DNA of 64,000 bases from Psychromonas sp. MB-3u-54 (GCF_002836415.1 NZ_PJBP01000178.1:1-64000); one strand, 5' to 3'; counted from the stretch's first letter, positions 1 to 7,969 are shown. Notes: generated by a model from the letters alone, not told the origin. Program-made: numbers and translations.

Positions 1-16
1 TAGGCTCTATTTCACT

Positions 17-901
17 TCAAATGTTTTTTAGCTTTTCTATTATCCAGCCGTGGATTGCACTATCACTTGTGCGTGGATGCCATGCCGCTATGACCTTAAA
101 TGTCGGGGGCAAAGCTGCTATCTTTAATTGTTTAACCTTACTATTTGGTAATAACCGCGAAGGATAGAACGCAATCATATCGGTCGTCTGAAGAATGTCG
201 GGCACGGCAGAAAAACTAGGCACTGACATAACAATATTTCGTTTAAGATCTCTTGCTGCAAACCACTTATCATGTGAGCCGCGTAAATTTGCGCGCGAAG
301 GTGATACCACCAGCTGCGGGTACGCTGCAATTTGCGCAAGTGTTAAAGGTGCTTTTATAAGATAGTTGCCGCAACCAGTAATGCATAAATGTTGCTCTTC
401 AAGCAACGTTACATAGGCTAAGTTATCGGGTATAAATTCTGGAAAAGTAATTAATAAATCAAGCTCACCCGCCGTAATTAGCTGATTAACATTGTCGGAG
501 GCGAAGTCGCGTACTATCAGTTTTAAGCCCGGCGCCTCTCGCCTGGTTATTTTAAAAAGCTGCGGCAACAAGGCTTGTGTTGCGTAGTCGGTAGCGCTAA
601 TAGTAAATACGCCTTTATATGTTTGAGGTATAAACAGATCGGGCTCAAGTAACGTCTCCAGCTGCTTTAATATATGACTAATAGGTTGTTGCATAGATAG
701 CGCTTTGGGTGTTGGCACCATGCTATTGCCCTGGCGAATAAATAAGCGGTCATTAAATAAATCACGTAGCTTGCGCAGCTGCTCGCTAATTGCTTGTTGG
801 GTTAACCCCATTTTACGTGCAACTTGTGAAAGATTTTTTAAATCAAGCAAGGCATTGAGCACCCTGAGCTGTTTAATATCGAGCCTACTAATACCATTCA
901 T
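17..901 (-). CDS. LysR-family transcriptional regulator
   Basis: A 294-residue protein with the LysR layout. The N-terminal winged helix-turn-helix lies at about residues 8-66 (LSQVARKMGLTQQAISEQL is the recognition region) and is followed by a substrate-binding domain with two alpha/beta lobes. It is transcribed divergently from the Old Yellow Enzyme gene at 1038, with 136 bases between them. That is the usual arrangement for a LysR protein controlling its neighbour, probably in response to an electrophilic or redox-active compound. The effector cannot be told from sequence. The length is normal for the family and the gene is complete, ending 17 bases inside the window edge. Family assignment is firm; the target gene is inferred from divergence. 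Confidence 0.9.
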   Translation of the reverse strand: MNGISRLDIKQLRVLNALLDLKNLSQVARKMGLTQQAISEQLRKLRDLFNDRLFIRQGNSMVPTPKALSMQQPISHILKQLETLLEPDLFIPQTYKGVFTISATDYATQALLPQLFKITRREAPGLKLIVRDFASDNVNQLITAGELDLLITFPEFIPDNLAYVTLLEEQHLCITGCGNYLIKAPLTLAQIAAYPQLVVSPSRANLRGSHDKWFAARDLKRNIVMSVPSFSAVPDILQTTDMIAFYPSRLLPNSKVKQLKIAALPPTFKVIAAWHPRTSDSAIHGWIIEKLKNI

Positions 902-1037
902 AATTGTATCTCAAACAAAAAAGTGTTGTTTCAAATTGTATCTTTAAAACGCTAAGCTTACCAACATTGCTTAAGCAACTCATTAAGCATCAAAACAATT
1001 AAATGATTTCTATCAGTTTGCTTTAAAAGAGAGTTTT
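902..1037. promoter_or_regulatory. Divergent LysR/OYE control region
   Basis: The spacer between the divergent regulator and reductase genes carries a perfect 10-base direct repeat, AATTGTATCT, at 902-911 and 934-943. The copies start 32 bases apart, about three helical turns. Between them AAAC and GTTT form a short dyad. LysR proteins often bind sites of this kind in such spacers, but which bases are bound is inferred. The sequence AGAGAG at 1027-1032 is a good ribosome binding site for the reductase. Confidence 0.35.
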
Positions 1038-2180
1038 ATGAAACAGTCTATTCCAAATACCAGCACGTTATTTTCATCTGTGAAGCTGGGTCCTTTTACG
1101 CTTAAAAACCGTGTTGTAATGCCACCATTAACACGTTCTCGCAGCAGCCAACCAGACAATATTCCTAACCAATTAATGGCAAATTATTATGCTCAGCGTG
1201 CCTCTGCAGGCTTTATGGTTACCGAAGGCACCCAAATAGAACCACGAGGCCAAGGCTACGCATGGACTCCAGGTATACATTCGCAAGCCCAAATTGAAGG
1301 TTGGAAAAAAGTAACCCAAGCAGTGCATGCTAAAAACGGTATTATTTTTGCTCAGTTATGGCATGTTGGTCGAGTGTCTCACACTAGCTTACAACCAAAC
1401 GAAGCTCAGCCGATAGGCCCTTCGGCTATTGTGGCTGACAATGTAAAAGTATTTGTTGAAACAGGCCCGAGTGAAGGCGCGTTAGCCGATCCAAGTGAGC
1501 CGCGGGCACTTACTACCGAGGAAGTGGGTGAACTGGTAAATATGTATGCTCAAGCAGCACGTAACGCACTGGAGGCTGGCTTTGATGGTGTAGAACTTCA
1601 TTGTGCTAATGGTTATTTAGTTAATCAGTTTATTTCAGAACATAGCAATAATCGTGATGACCAATACGGTGGTTCGCTGACCAACCGTCTGCGTTTTTTA
1701 AAAGAAATAGTTGCAGCAGTAAGTGACGTTGTTGGTGCACAGCGTTTAGGTGTTCGCTTTGCGCCTTTATTTGCAAGTACCAACGAAACGCGTGTTTACT
1801 TAGGTTTAGTAGAATCAGACCCACACAACACTTATGTTGAGGCTGTTAAAGCGCTTGAGCAAGCTGGCATTGCTTACTTATCCATAGCTGAAGCGGATTG
1901 GGATAATGCCCCGGATTTACCTGAGTCATTTTATAAAGCAGTAAGATTCGAGTTTTCGGGGCGCATTATTTATGCGGGTAAATATACCGTTGAAAAAGCA
2001 GTTAACATATTAGCTAAAGGCTATGGTGACTTATTTGCCTTTGGTCGTCCTTTTATAGCGAACCCAGATTTACCTGAGCGCATTGCTAATAATTGGCCGC
2101 TAAACGAAGCCGATCCAGCCACTATGTATGGCGGCTCTGAACTTGGTTATAGTGACTACCCATATTACAAAATCAGTTAA
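1038..2180 (+). CDS. Old Yellow Enzyme-family alkene reductase
   Basis: A 380-residue FMN-dependent ene-reductase of the OYE/NemA family. It uses NAD(P)H to reduce activated C=C bonds such as those of enones, maleimides and nitro compounds in the cytoplasm. The N-terminal LFSSVKLGPFTLKNRVVMPP is the typical first strand of the TIM barrel. The HCAN sequence (around residue 189) supplies the substrate-binding His/Asn pair, and the C-terminal FGRPFIANPDLP binds the FMN phosphate. It sits divergently to a LysR regulator that probably controls it. The length matches NemA-type enzymes (about 365-380). It is complete, with a good ribosome binding site. The substrate is unknown and detoxification of electrophiles is the usual role. 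Confidence 0.93.
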   Translation: MKQSIPNTSTLFSSVKLGPFTLKNRVVMPPLTRSRSSQPDNIPNQLMANYYAQRASAGFMVTEGTQIEPRGQGYAWTPGIHSQAQIEGWKKVTQAVHAKNGIIFAQLWHVGRVSHTSLQPNEAQPIGPSAIVADNVKVFVETGPSEGALADPSEPRALTTEEVGELVNMYAQAARNALEAGFDGVELHCANGYLVNQFISEHSNNRDDQYGGSLTNRLRFLKEIVAAVSDVVGAQRLGVRFAPLFASTNETRVYLGLVESDPHNTYVEAVKALEQAGIAYLSIAEADWDNAPDLPESFYKAVRFEFSGRIIYAGKYTVEKAVNILAKGYGDLFAFGRPFIANPDLPERIANNWPLNEADPATMYGGSELGYSDYPYYKIS

Positions 2181-2376
2181 TATTATAAGGCTACGGAGGG
2201 CTTGGTTAATTGGTGGGGAAGTTGATTTTTTTAATGGATGATTTAAAAGAATATAAGATATGGATGTTCAGCCTTTTTATCCAGCCTTTTTTAAAGGTAG
2301 CAAAATCGTTCAAGCAGACAATTGTCCGCGATCAACTACCTTTATCTCAATTGCCTCATTAAGTACTAATAATGAC

Positions 2377-2745
2377 TTAGCTGTGTTTTGCTTTGTTGAA
2401 TATTTTAGGGATTCGAAGTGCTGCAATAAATGCGGCAGTAAATACAACGGCAACATATGCAAACCAAGATATCTGGTATAAGCCTAATAAATAACTTAGG
2501 GTATGAGATATTAAGAATACCAAGGCTGCTGAGAACGCTAAGTGCTTTATAGCTAAAGACTCTTTACCTATAAGTTGCCCTAAATAAAAACCAGCACCGC
2601 CAATTAAACCTGCAATTAATACATTTATAGCAATACTCAGAAAATTAATGTTTACACCTAAGTCATAAATAGAGTAATAACGAAGAATAAAACCGAAAAT
2701 AATCAGAAACACGGTAAATAGGCTTGCTTGTTTGATAATGCTCAA
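2377..2745 (-). CDS. Small multi-spanning membrane protein
   Basis: I do not recognise this protein. With the start chosen here it has 122 residues and three or four hydrophobic segments, around residues 5-25, 33-60, 65-88 and 92-112, so it should sit in the inner membrane. The TTG start at 2745 is preferred because AAGGAG lies five bases upstream (2751-2756); an upstream ATG at 2778 has no ribosome binding site. Directly upstream is an attC-like site. The gene could therefore be a former integron cassette gene, most of which encode proteins of unknown function. No second attC was found after its stop. Confidence 0.5.
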   Translation of the reverse strand: MSIIKQASLFTVFLIIFGFILRYYSIYDLGVNINFLSIAINVLIAGLIGGAGFYLGQLIGKESLAIKHLAFSAALVFLISHTLSYLLGLYQISWFAYVAVVFTAAFIAALRIPKIFNKAKHS

Positions 2746-2760
2746 TGGAACTCCTTGTAC

Positions 2761-2819
2761 AGTTAACGCCAGCCACAAAAGCCAGCTTTTTTATGTCCGA
2801 CTTAATGGCCTTGTTAGCT
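2761..2819 (-). mobile_element. Integron attC-like recombination site
   Basis: A 59-base segment bounded by AGTTAAC (2761-2767) and GTTAGCT (2813-2819), which are inversely related with one mismatch like the outer core boxes of attC. Inside lie inner complementary boxes (GCCA/TGGC). On the minus strand the left part reads CTAACAAGGCCATTAAGTCG, the pattern I recall from marine chromosomal-integron attC sites. Translating through it gives ANKAIKSD, a sequence often seen at the ends of cassette-encoded proteins. It lies 15 bases upstream of the small membrane-protein start. No integrase gene is present in the window. The structure was judged by eye only. Confidence 0.6.
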
Positions 2820-2916
2820 GGTTGTGACATGTTTTTTTGTTGCCTGCATATCACGCTTGGCTAATATTGGTTTTAACTTGAAACGACAAACCAATTCATT
2901 TAATACAGTAATTTAA

Positions 2917-3062
2917 CAAGCTATTGCCCAATTGCAAGCAGGGAAACTTAATTCCTTAACACAACTCTCAGGGTAAATTGATCTAACCCGTTTAGCTCAA
3001 TTTGAAGCGTTAGAATTGCCCCTTTTCAAATATAAAATCCACGTTGCCGATGATAATTTTCC
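2917..3062 (+). pseudogene. Decayed coding fragment with in-frame stop
   Basis: One reading frame across this stretch gives protein-like sequence: QAIAQLQAGKLNSLTQLSG, a TAA stop, then IDLTRLAQFEALELPLFKYK and a few more residues. There is no start codon or ribosome binding site, and the frame fades into a repeat at about 3090. It looks like an internal piece of a gene broken by insertion of the surrounding elements. I cannot name the parent protein. Confidence 0.35.
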
Positions 3063-3087
3063 ATGCAGACTGAATGGCCAACTAATA

Positions 3088-3157
3088 TTATAGTCATAAA
3101 AGGTTATTTCAATGGATGATGAAATAACCTTTTATTGTTTATAAAAATGGGTGACTG
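3088..3157. repeat. Dispersed ~65 bp repeat, copy A
   Basis: Contains a perfect 13-base inverted repeat, AAAAGGTTATTTC (3098-3110) and GAAATAACCTTTT (3121-3133), around a 10-base loop. It is followed by ATTGTTTATAAAAATGGGTG. The same sequence with a decayed hairpin recurs in the same orientation at 6269-6336 and in part at 9535-9580. Copies A and B flank the type III PKS module as direct repeats. The hairpin in this copy could also act as a terminator. Confidence 0.65.
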
Positions 3158-3225
3158 AGTGAGTTAATGTAGTTAGTTATAAGGCTGTTTAAATATGACA
3201 GATAATAAACGTTATTCTCCTTTCA

Positions 3226-3296
3226 AAACTCATTACGCAGATAGGGGGGATTTTAGCCAGCAAGGCTGATCACTTATTTGATGCGCTTGGTATTAG
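3226..3296. repeat. Right-end fragment of a TATACCAA-type MITE
   Basis: About 70 bases matching the right end of the element seen near-complete at 29739-29965. Shared blocks are AAAACTCA-ACGCAG, GATTTTA-CCAGCAAGG and the terminal TGATCACTTATTTGATGCGC followed by TTGGTATTA. Only the right part is present. It ends 30 bases before the methyltransferase start codon, so it may have replaced that gene's original promoter region. Confidence 0.6.
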
Positions 3297-3325
3297 AGTG
3301 AATGTGTTATTATTTGCGGTATTAA

Positions 3326-4039
3326 ATGAATTTCTGGAAAAAAACTGTGCTATCAAATCGCTCAAATGAAAAAGAAATTCTCGATTTAGGTCCGGGCAAC
3401 TACAGCGCGGAAGAGTTTACTCATTGTCAAAAAATGCTATATCGCATCAACCAAATTCTTGGATTCTTTCACGGAACCGTTAATGTTTTAAAGAAAGATG
3501 GGGAAAAGTCGCATGTGATGGACGTTGGTTGTGGCGCAGGATTATTTATTCTTAATCTCAGTTGCCATTTTCCAAAGATGACATTCCATGGTATTGATAT
3601 CTCATCTGAAGCGATTGATATGGCCAATCATGAGAAGTCTGTATTTAGAGCGGATACCTCAAATGTGAAATTTGAGAAAATGACTGAGCCCAACTTAACA
3701 TTTGGCGAAAATAGTGTTGATGTCATTTTGGCAACAATGGTTTGCCACCACATGAGCAACGAAGAAATTATTGAATTTTTCAAACAAGCATTACACACCA
3801 CAAAAAATAAAGTCATCATTAATGATTTGCACCGTAACATCATTGCCTATGGGTTTTATCGCCTTTTTAGTCCAATTTTATTTCGCAATAGGCTCATTAC
3901 CTATGATGGTCTTATCTCGATCAAACGCGGCTTTATCCGTCAAGAACTAATAACACTGTTAGAACAAGCTGGTATGAAATACTACCAAGTTAAATGGTGT
4001 TTCCCATTTCGTTGGAGAGTGATCATTTGGAAGAAGTAG
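3326..4039 (+). CDS. Class I SAM-dependent methyltransferase of a type III PKS module
   Basis: A 237-residue methyltransferase. The SAM-binding motif I is VMDVGCGAGLFI at about residues 66-77, followed by the acidic strand end GIDIS and a motif IV-like region DVILATMVCHH. It should transfer a methyl group from SAM to a small molecule in the cytoplasm. It is translationally coupled to the FAD oxidoreductase downstream and lies next to a type III polyketide synthase, so its substrate is probably the polyketide phenol, resorcinol or pyrone, giving an O- or C-methylated product. That role is inferred from context. There is no clear ribosome binding site, and a MITE fragment lies just upstream. 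The family is certain, the product is not. Confidence 0.85.
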   Translation: MNFWKKTVLSNRSNEKEILDLGPGNYSAEEFTHCQKMLYRINQILGFFHGTVNVLKKDGEKSHVMDVGCGAGLFILNLSCHFPKMTFHGIDISSEAIDMANHEKSVFRADTSNVKFEKMTEPNLTFGENSVDVILATMVCHHMSNEEIIEFFKQALHTTKNKVIINDLHRNIIAYGFYRLFSPILFRNRLITYDGLISIKRGFIRQELITLLEQAGMKYYQVKWCFPFRWRVIIWKK

Positions 4040-5085
4040 TCATTATCGGTGGTGGCGTTGCTGGACTATCGTGCCTAAATGCATTGCTTGATCAAGGTAT
4101 ATCGGCGCTTTTAATCGAAGGCTCAAGCATCGGTACACCTAAAATGTGTGGCGAATTCTTAGCACCGATTGCGGCACAGCAACTACAGTTTTGGGACATT
4201 GATCCTCTTATCCCCATTCCTCATGCCGCATTCTATGCTGGAATTAGGCAATTAGATATTCACTTCACCAAGCCCTCTGCTGCTATCTCAAGAAGTGACG
4301 TTGAGCTAAAGTTAGCTGCACGAGCACGCCGGTTGGGTGGACGCATCCGGGAAAACATTTATCTGGAGTACACAACAGCAGCCACTGAGAGAACGCCATT
4401 TTACTTCAAATTATCCACTGGTGAGATTATTGAGGCTAAAAGTGCTTTTTTTGCAACGGGTAAACTCAGTAACAACCAAGACAATAACAAAATTGCGCTA
4501 CCCTATTTTGGTTTTAAATTACATTTTTCCCATACCGAAAATGATCATAGTCTTAAGATGTTCAGTCTGGATAAAGCTTATTTGGGCATTGTTCCGATCA
4601 CCGAGACATTAAGTAACTGTGCCTGTTTGGCAAAACGAGAAGCGGTTGATGCTGCAACTTCGCCGAAGGAATACTTTAGGCATCTAACACAATCTCATCC
4701 GGTGCTTAAAAAAACATTCACTCCGCTTGATCTTAGTACTATTGATATTCTGTCGGGTCGCGCTCCTGCATTTACTCAAAAAAATCCGCCTAGCTGGCCT
4801 AACAGCTACTGGATAGGGGATACCTTAGCATCGCTTTACCCCGCTATTGGCTCTGGATTTGCACATAGTATTGATAGCGCTATTCAAGCTGTGCAGTCTT
4901 ACTTAAAACAACAACCTAAGCTGTATCGGATCAATTATTCGAAATCGATTAAAACAAAAGTACGGTTAGGCAGTCTATTTAACGCCGTATTACTGCAACC
5001 TAAGGTGGGTCAATTGGCTCTTCCTGTACTAAAACGATCACCTAAGCTGATGAACCTTGTTCTCAAAAAGCTTGATTATGTTTAA
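4027..5085 (+). CDS. FAD-dependent oxidoreductase of a type III PKS module
   Basis: About 352 residues. A dinucleotide-binding motif sits at the very N-terminus (VVIIGGGVAGLSC), and a second FAD-contact segment (GDTLASLYPAIGSGFAHS) lies at about residues 260-280, as in geranylgeranyl-reductase/PHBH-like flavoproteins. The TTG start at 4027 is chosen because GGAGAG lies seven bases upstream and the flavin motif then follows at once; an ATG at 3994 has no ribosome binding site. The start overlaps the end of the methyltransferase gene, so the two are translationally coupled. It probably hydroxylates or oxidises the polyketide made by the neighbouring synthase. Its stop overlaps the stop of the convergent PKS gene by a few bases. 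Confidence 0.83.
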   Translation: MEEVVIIGGGVAGLSCLNALLDQGISALLIEGSSIGTPKMCGEFLAPIAAQQLQFWDIDPLIPIPHAAFYAGIRQLDIHFTKPSAAISRSDVELKLAARARRLGGRIRENIYLEYTTAATERTPFYFKLSTGEIIEAKSAFFATGKLSNNQDNNKIALPYFGFKLHFSHTENDHSLKMFSLDKAYLGIVPITETLSNCACLAKREAVDAATSPKEYFRHLTQSHPVLKKTFTPLDLSTIDILSGRAPAFTQKNPPSWPNSYWIGDTLASLYPAIGSGFAHSIDSAIQAVQSYLKQQPKLYRINYSKSIKTKVRLGSLFNAVLLQPKVGQLALPVLKRSPKLMNLVLKKLDYV

Positions 5086-6170
5086 TTCGGTTGGTTTACC
5101 TTAAGTAACATTGATTCTAAAGTTAATCCAGGTCCAAAAGCGCAACTAAAAACAGTTTCTTGATGATTATTAACCGTCAAATGGGTCATCAATTCTTTCA
5201 AAACAAACAAAATGGTGGCTGATGACATATTTCCATACTCACGCATCACATGATAAGCATGCTTGTTTTTGTCTTTTGTAATACTCAAGGCCGCTTCACA
5301 GGCTTGTAGTATTTTCATACCGCCTGGATGAATTGCATAGTGATTAACTTCGCTGATCGCTTCCTGTCTCAAGAGTTTATCCATAAACGCCGCAATCCCT
5401 GACTCAATCACTTCTGGAATATAAGATTTTAAAACAATATCAAAGCCTGAATCACCTATCTCCCATGCCATATCTTCGCTGGTCTGTGGTAATAAATCAC
5501 AATTGAAGGCCTCGATCGATAGGCTTTTTTGATTCTCTATCATAGGCTGAACCAGTGCCGCTGCGGCACCATCTGCAAAAATCGCATTTGAAAGTAAATG
5601 ATCCAAATCTTCATCATTCTGGAAATGCAGACTGCAAAGCTCAACACATACAATTAAAACAACAGCCCCTTTATTCGCGCGACAGATATCATCCGCCACT
5701 TTCAATGCGTTGAAGGCACCATAACATCCCATAAAATTGATTGCCGTGCGTTTAGCATTAGTGCGCAGCTTTAATTGCTGCACAATTTCAATATCTAAGC
5801 CGGGGGCATACATGCCTGTACAACTGACTGTAATAACATGTGTGATATCGGAAAATGTGGCATCGGACTGCTCCATACATTGCTTGATAGCAGCAACCGC
5901 TAACGGCAGCGCATGCTCCTTATAAAGTGCCATACGCCCTGCTGTGCTTAAGTCGGGGGATGATATGTCACTTCTGGAATTTGAGAGATGCCCCATATCG
6001 TTTAGCACTGTATACCGCGATTCAATACCCGTCGCTTTATAAATGGATCTAAGCATTCTTTTTTTTGCGGCACTCAATTGCAACCGTTCTGAAATGAGCA
6101 CTGAGGCTTCACTTTGCTTGAATTTGTGCTGTGGCACTGCGGTTCCAATGGCGCTAATACTACTTTGCAT
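5082..6170 (-). CDS. Type III polyketide synthase (chalcone/stilbene synthase-like)
   Basis: A 362-residue homodimeric ketosynthase-type enzyme. The nucleophilic cysteine is Cys149 in INFMGCYGAFNALK. The His and Asn of the catalytic triad are in HYAIHPGGMKI and YGNMSSATILFVL, the usual family motifs. It would extend an acyl-CoA starter with malonyl-CoA units and cyclise the chain to a resorcinol, pyrone or phloroglucinol; the starter cannot be told from sequence. It lies tail to tail with the methyltransferase-oxidoreductase pair, although such genes commonly run in one direction, so this locus may have been rearranged. AGGA seven bases before the ATG supports the start. The three genes lie between two copies of a dispersed repeat. 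Confidence 0.92.
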   Translation of the reverse strand: MQSSISAIGTAVPQHKFKQSEASVLISERLQLSAAKKRMLRSIYKATGIESRYTVLNDMGHLSNSRSDISSPDLSTAGRMALYKEHALPLAVAAIKQCMEQSDATFSDITHVITVSCTGMYAPGLDIEIVQQLKLRTNAKRTAINFMGCYGAFNALKVADDICRANKGAVVLIVCVELCSLHFQNDEDLDHLLSNAIFADGAAAALVQPMIENQKSLSIEAFNCDLLPQTSEDMAWEIGDSGFDIVLKSYIPEVIESGIAAFMDKLLRQEAISEVNHYAIHPGGMKILQACEAALSITKDKNKHAYHVMREYGNMSSATILFVLKELMTHLTVNNHQETVFSCAFGPGLTLESMLLKVNQPN

Positions 6171-6268
6171 CCTCGTATCCTGCTTTATAAAAATTAAAGA
6201 GTAATATTACCATCTTAGCGCATAAAGCCGCTTCCATCAGGTGGGGGATATAAGCCTTTTCTTTTGTT

Positions 6269-6336
6269 CTTATAAAAGGTTATCTCAATGGATGATCAAA
6301 GAAGCTCTATTATTGTTTATAAAAATGGGTGGTTTG
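6269..6336. repeat. Dispersed ~65 bp repeat, copy B
   Basis: Direct-orientation copy of the repeat at 3088-3157. Shared blocks are ATAAAAGGTTAT, TCAATGGATGAT and ATTGTTTATAAAAATGGGTG. The inverted repeat of copy A is lost here because the right arm has changed. It is immediately followed by the 3' end of a tyrosine-recombinase gene. With copy A it brackets about 3.1 kb carrying the PKS module. Confidence 0.65.
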
Positions 6337-6342
6337 GTTAAT

Positions 6343-6520
6343 TTTGCAACTATTAAGCAAATGAAGGGGGCTAGTTGAATGGTCTCGTTGATCGTTTGCC
6401 GGCAGGTAGGTTTCATTTAATAAACGGTCGAACGTTGCCGAATATCGGGGCATAAATATAGCGTCATTTGATTGCACAAGGCGCTGTAGTAATAAATCGA
6501 TTAGCTGAGGTTTCGAATGG
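6343..6520 (+). repeat. Integrase 3' end plus downstream repeat, copy 1
   Basis: The last codons of an integrase-like gene (IKQMKGAS then TGA) are followed by about 145 bases that recur at 7651-7815. Shared blocks are GGGCTAGTTGAA-GGTCTC, GCATAAATATAGCG and GGCGCTGTAGTAATAAAT. Only about ten codons of the integrase survive here. The minus strand is open for 71 codons across this copy, but the second copy breaks that frame, so I do not call a gene. Confidence 0.55.
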
Positions 6521-6527
6521 CACAAAC

Positions 6528-6554
6528 AAAAAACGCAGCTTGGGCTGCGTTTTT
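6528..6554 (-). terminator. Rho-independent terminator after hpf
   Basis: AAAACGCAGC, loop TTGG, GCTGCGTTTT: a perfect 10-base-pair stem with A/T tails on both sides. It lies 25 bases beyond the hpf stop on the minus strand and could work in both directions. Confidence 0.85.
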
Positions 6555-6578
6555 GGGGTATTAACTGAACGAGTAGGG

Positions 6579-6935
6579 TTAATTTAAGTTCATTTCTTGT
6601 TCTGTTTCGTCAGCAGTTTCAGGTTCAGTCAAATCGGGCTTTTCATGTAAATCTGCTTTTAATTGACCTTTGCGGTGCTTTAATACTGTATCTAATTTTT
6701 TAGCTGCACTCGCAATAGCGGGGTACATAACCGAATCGTTACCTTTAGCGGCAATGCTGGTTCCTTCATAATTAGTGCGAATTTCAACATCAAACTGACC
6801 ATGCTCTTTAGAAATGATGATATCTAGCGAGATAAGTGTGGGGAAATGAGTCGCTATTTTAGCGAATTTTTCTTCTACGTGCTCTTTGATGCTATCAGTA
6901 ACATCAACATGGTGACCGGAAATATTTATTTTCAT
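6579..6935 (-). CDS. hpf: Ribosome hibernation factor, HPF/RaiA family (short form)
   Basis: 118 residues. The first 95 form the HPF/RaiA fold (beta-alpha-beta-beta-beta-alpha), starting MKINISGHHVDVTDSIKEHV and including the helix AIASAAKKLDTVLKHRKGQL that binds in the 30S decoding channel. An acidic tail rich in Glu and Thr follows. Such proteins dimerise or inactivate 70S ribosomes in stationary phase or cold. AAGGAC before the ATG is the ribosome binding site. It stands alone rather than in the rpoN operon where hpf is usually found. A second family member lies at 37487-37897, so this genome has at least two. The name hpf rather than yfiA is a judgement from the short length. Confidence 0.9.
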   Translation of the reverse strand: MKINISGHHVDVTDSIKEHVEEKFAKIATHFPTLISLDIIISKEHGQFDVEIRTNYEGTSIAAKGNDSVMYPAIASAAKKLDTVLKHRKGQLKADLHEKPDLTEPETADETEQEMNLN

Positions 6936-7087
6936 ATATTGTCCTTAACAAATTTACTTGCCAAATCTATCGCGTATTACATCTTTATATTTACATAAAT
7001 AAACTCGTTGTACAAATGTAAGCTTACATAATTTGACATACATCAAGTGAGTTGTCGTATCCGTGTTTACATAATAATATGTGTACA

Positions 7088-7130
7088 AGAATTAACATGA
7101 CCACCCAAGATTATTGTCATAAAAGGTTAT
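7088..7130. repeat. 43 bp repeat starting AGAATTAACATGACCACCCA
   Basis: Nearly identical to 9507-9549: AGAATTAACATGACCACCCA, AGATTATTGTCATAA, then AGGTTAT. Its right edge is the left part of the repeat seen as copies A and B, so it appears to extend that unit leftward. The ACCACCC at this end and GGGTGGT at the other end of copy B are inversely related, as expected for element ends. Confidence 0.5.
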
Positions 7131-7502
7131 ATAAAGGGACTAAGTTGTCAGTTGACTTGTTAGATATTAAATTTTTGTTTTTTTTGAGGGGGAATCAATA
7201 TTTCTAGAGAGACTAGCCTAGCCAATTTTACTCACTCTCATCAGTTAAAGGCGCGATTAAGCATAGCGAATATACATTTAAAAGATCTATTTCTAAGTTG
7301 GTTTTAGGACGATTGTGAGTTAGTTTTCTAGGGTGAAAAGAGGCATAAAGTCTTAGCTTTTCTTCTCTATTATCAATTTTAACAGCCAAAATAGACTAAT
7401 AAGCCTTGTCGATTGAACTGTACAATCGTCAGGTCATATTTTTAGAGATACCTTGGTAGATTAGGTTAGCAGCTATGACAAAGCCCTGAGGAGTTCAATG
7501 CA
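7131..7502. other. Non-coding stretch between hpf and the integrase remnant
   Basis: No gene, RNA or clear signal could be supported. The sequence is AT-rich with stops in all frames and sits among repeat fragments, so it is probably decayed element DNA. Confidence 0.3.
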
Positions 7503-7679
7503 TGGAGCTAAGATTTAGGGCATCAAGGCGTATTAACCACATTAAATAGTTATGGTGATGTACTAGATTATCGACAAGCAGTGTTGATTAAAAAGCTTCA
7601 TACACCGAGGCAAGAGCAACGTGTTGATATGGAGGCTATTATTGCAGCAATTATTAAACAAATGAAGGGTGCTAGTTGA
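7503..7679 (+). pseudogene. C-terminal remnant of a tyrosine recombinase (integrase)
   Basis: A single frame reads W-S-stop-DLGHQGVLTTLNSYGDV, then a conserved-looking tail ending AAIIKQMKGAS before TGA at 7677. LGH followed about 10 residues later by TxxSY matches the C-terminal catalytic box (His, then the nucleophilic Tyr) of phage-type integrases, where W-S-Q/K-N-LGH is common. The TAA within W-S-x is a nonsense mutation of that Q/K codon. The N-terminal three quarters are absent, so the gene is dead. Confidence 0.65.
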
Positions 7680-7815
7680 ACGGTCTCATTTATTGCTTGC
7701 TCAAAAATAACTTTAATTTCAGGTCGAATTTTGCCGGATTTCCAAGCATAAATATAGCGCCATTTGATTACCAAAGGCGCTGTAGTAATAAATTAATTAG
7801 TTCGGATTTGATGTG
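7651..7815 (+). repeat. Integrase 3' end plus downstream repeat, copy 2
   Basis: Second copy of the unit at 6343-6520, covering the last integrase codons and about 135 bases beyond. The two copies differ by many substitutions and small indels, so the duplication is old. A 24-base piece of the far end (ATAAATCGATTAGCT-GG) recurs at 11446-11466. Confidence 0.55.
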
Positions 7816-7969
7816 ACTGTAATCAAGACACGATGATATCTGACATCCTATATTGGGGCGAATATATGCCTCAGAACGGATGTGAATTATTAAAAAAGCA
7901 AAAAAACTGACCCTAGGCTCCACCTTGTCTACATACTCAATAACAAGTGTAATTCAACACGCTGGGAAC

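Noticed and set aside
2260-2481. 73-codon plus-strand frame after the OYE gene
   Set aside because: It overlaps the end of the minus-strand membrane-protein gene and has atypical composition.
6310-6525. 71-codon minus-strand frame over the integrase-associated repeat
   Set aside because: The second copy of the repeat at 7651-7815 breaks the frame by a stop and indels, so it is not conserved as protein.
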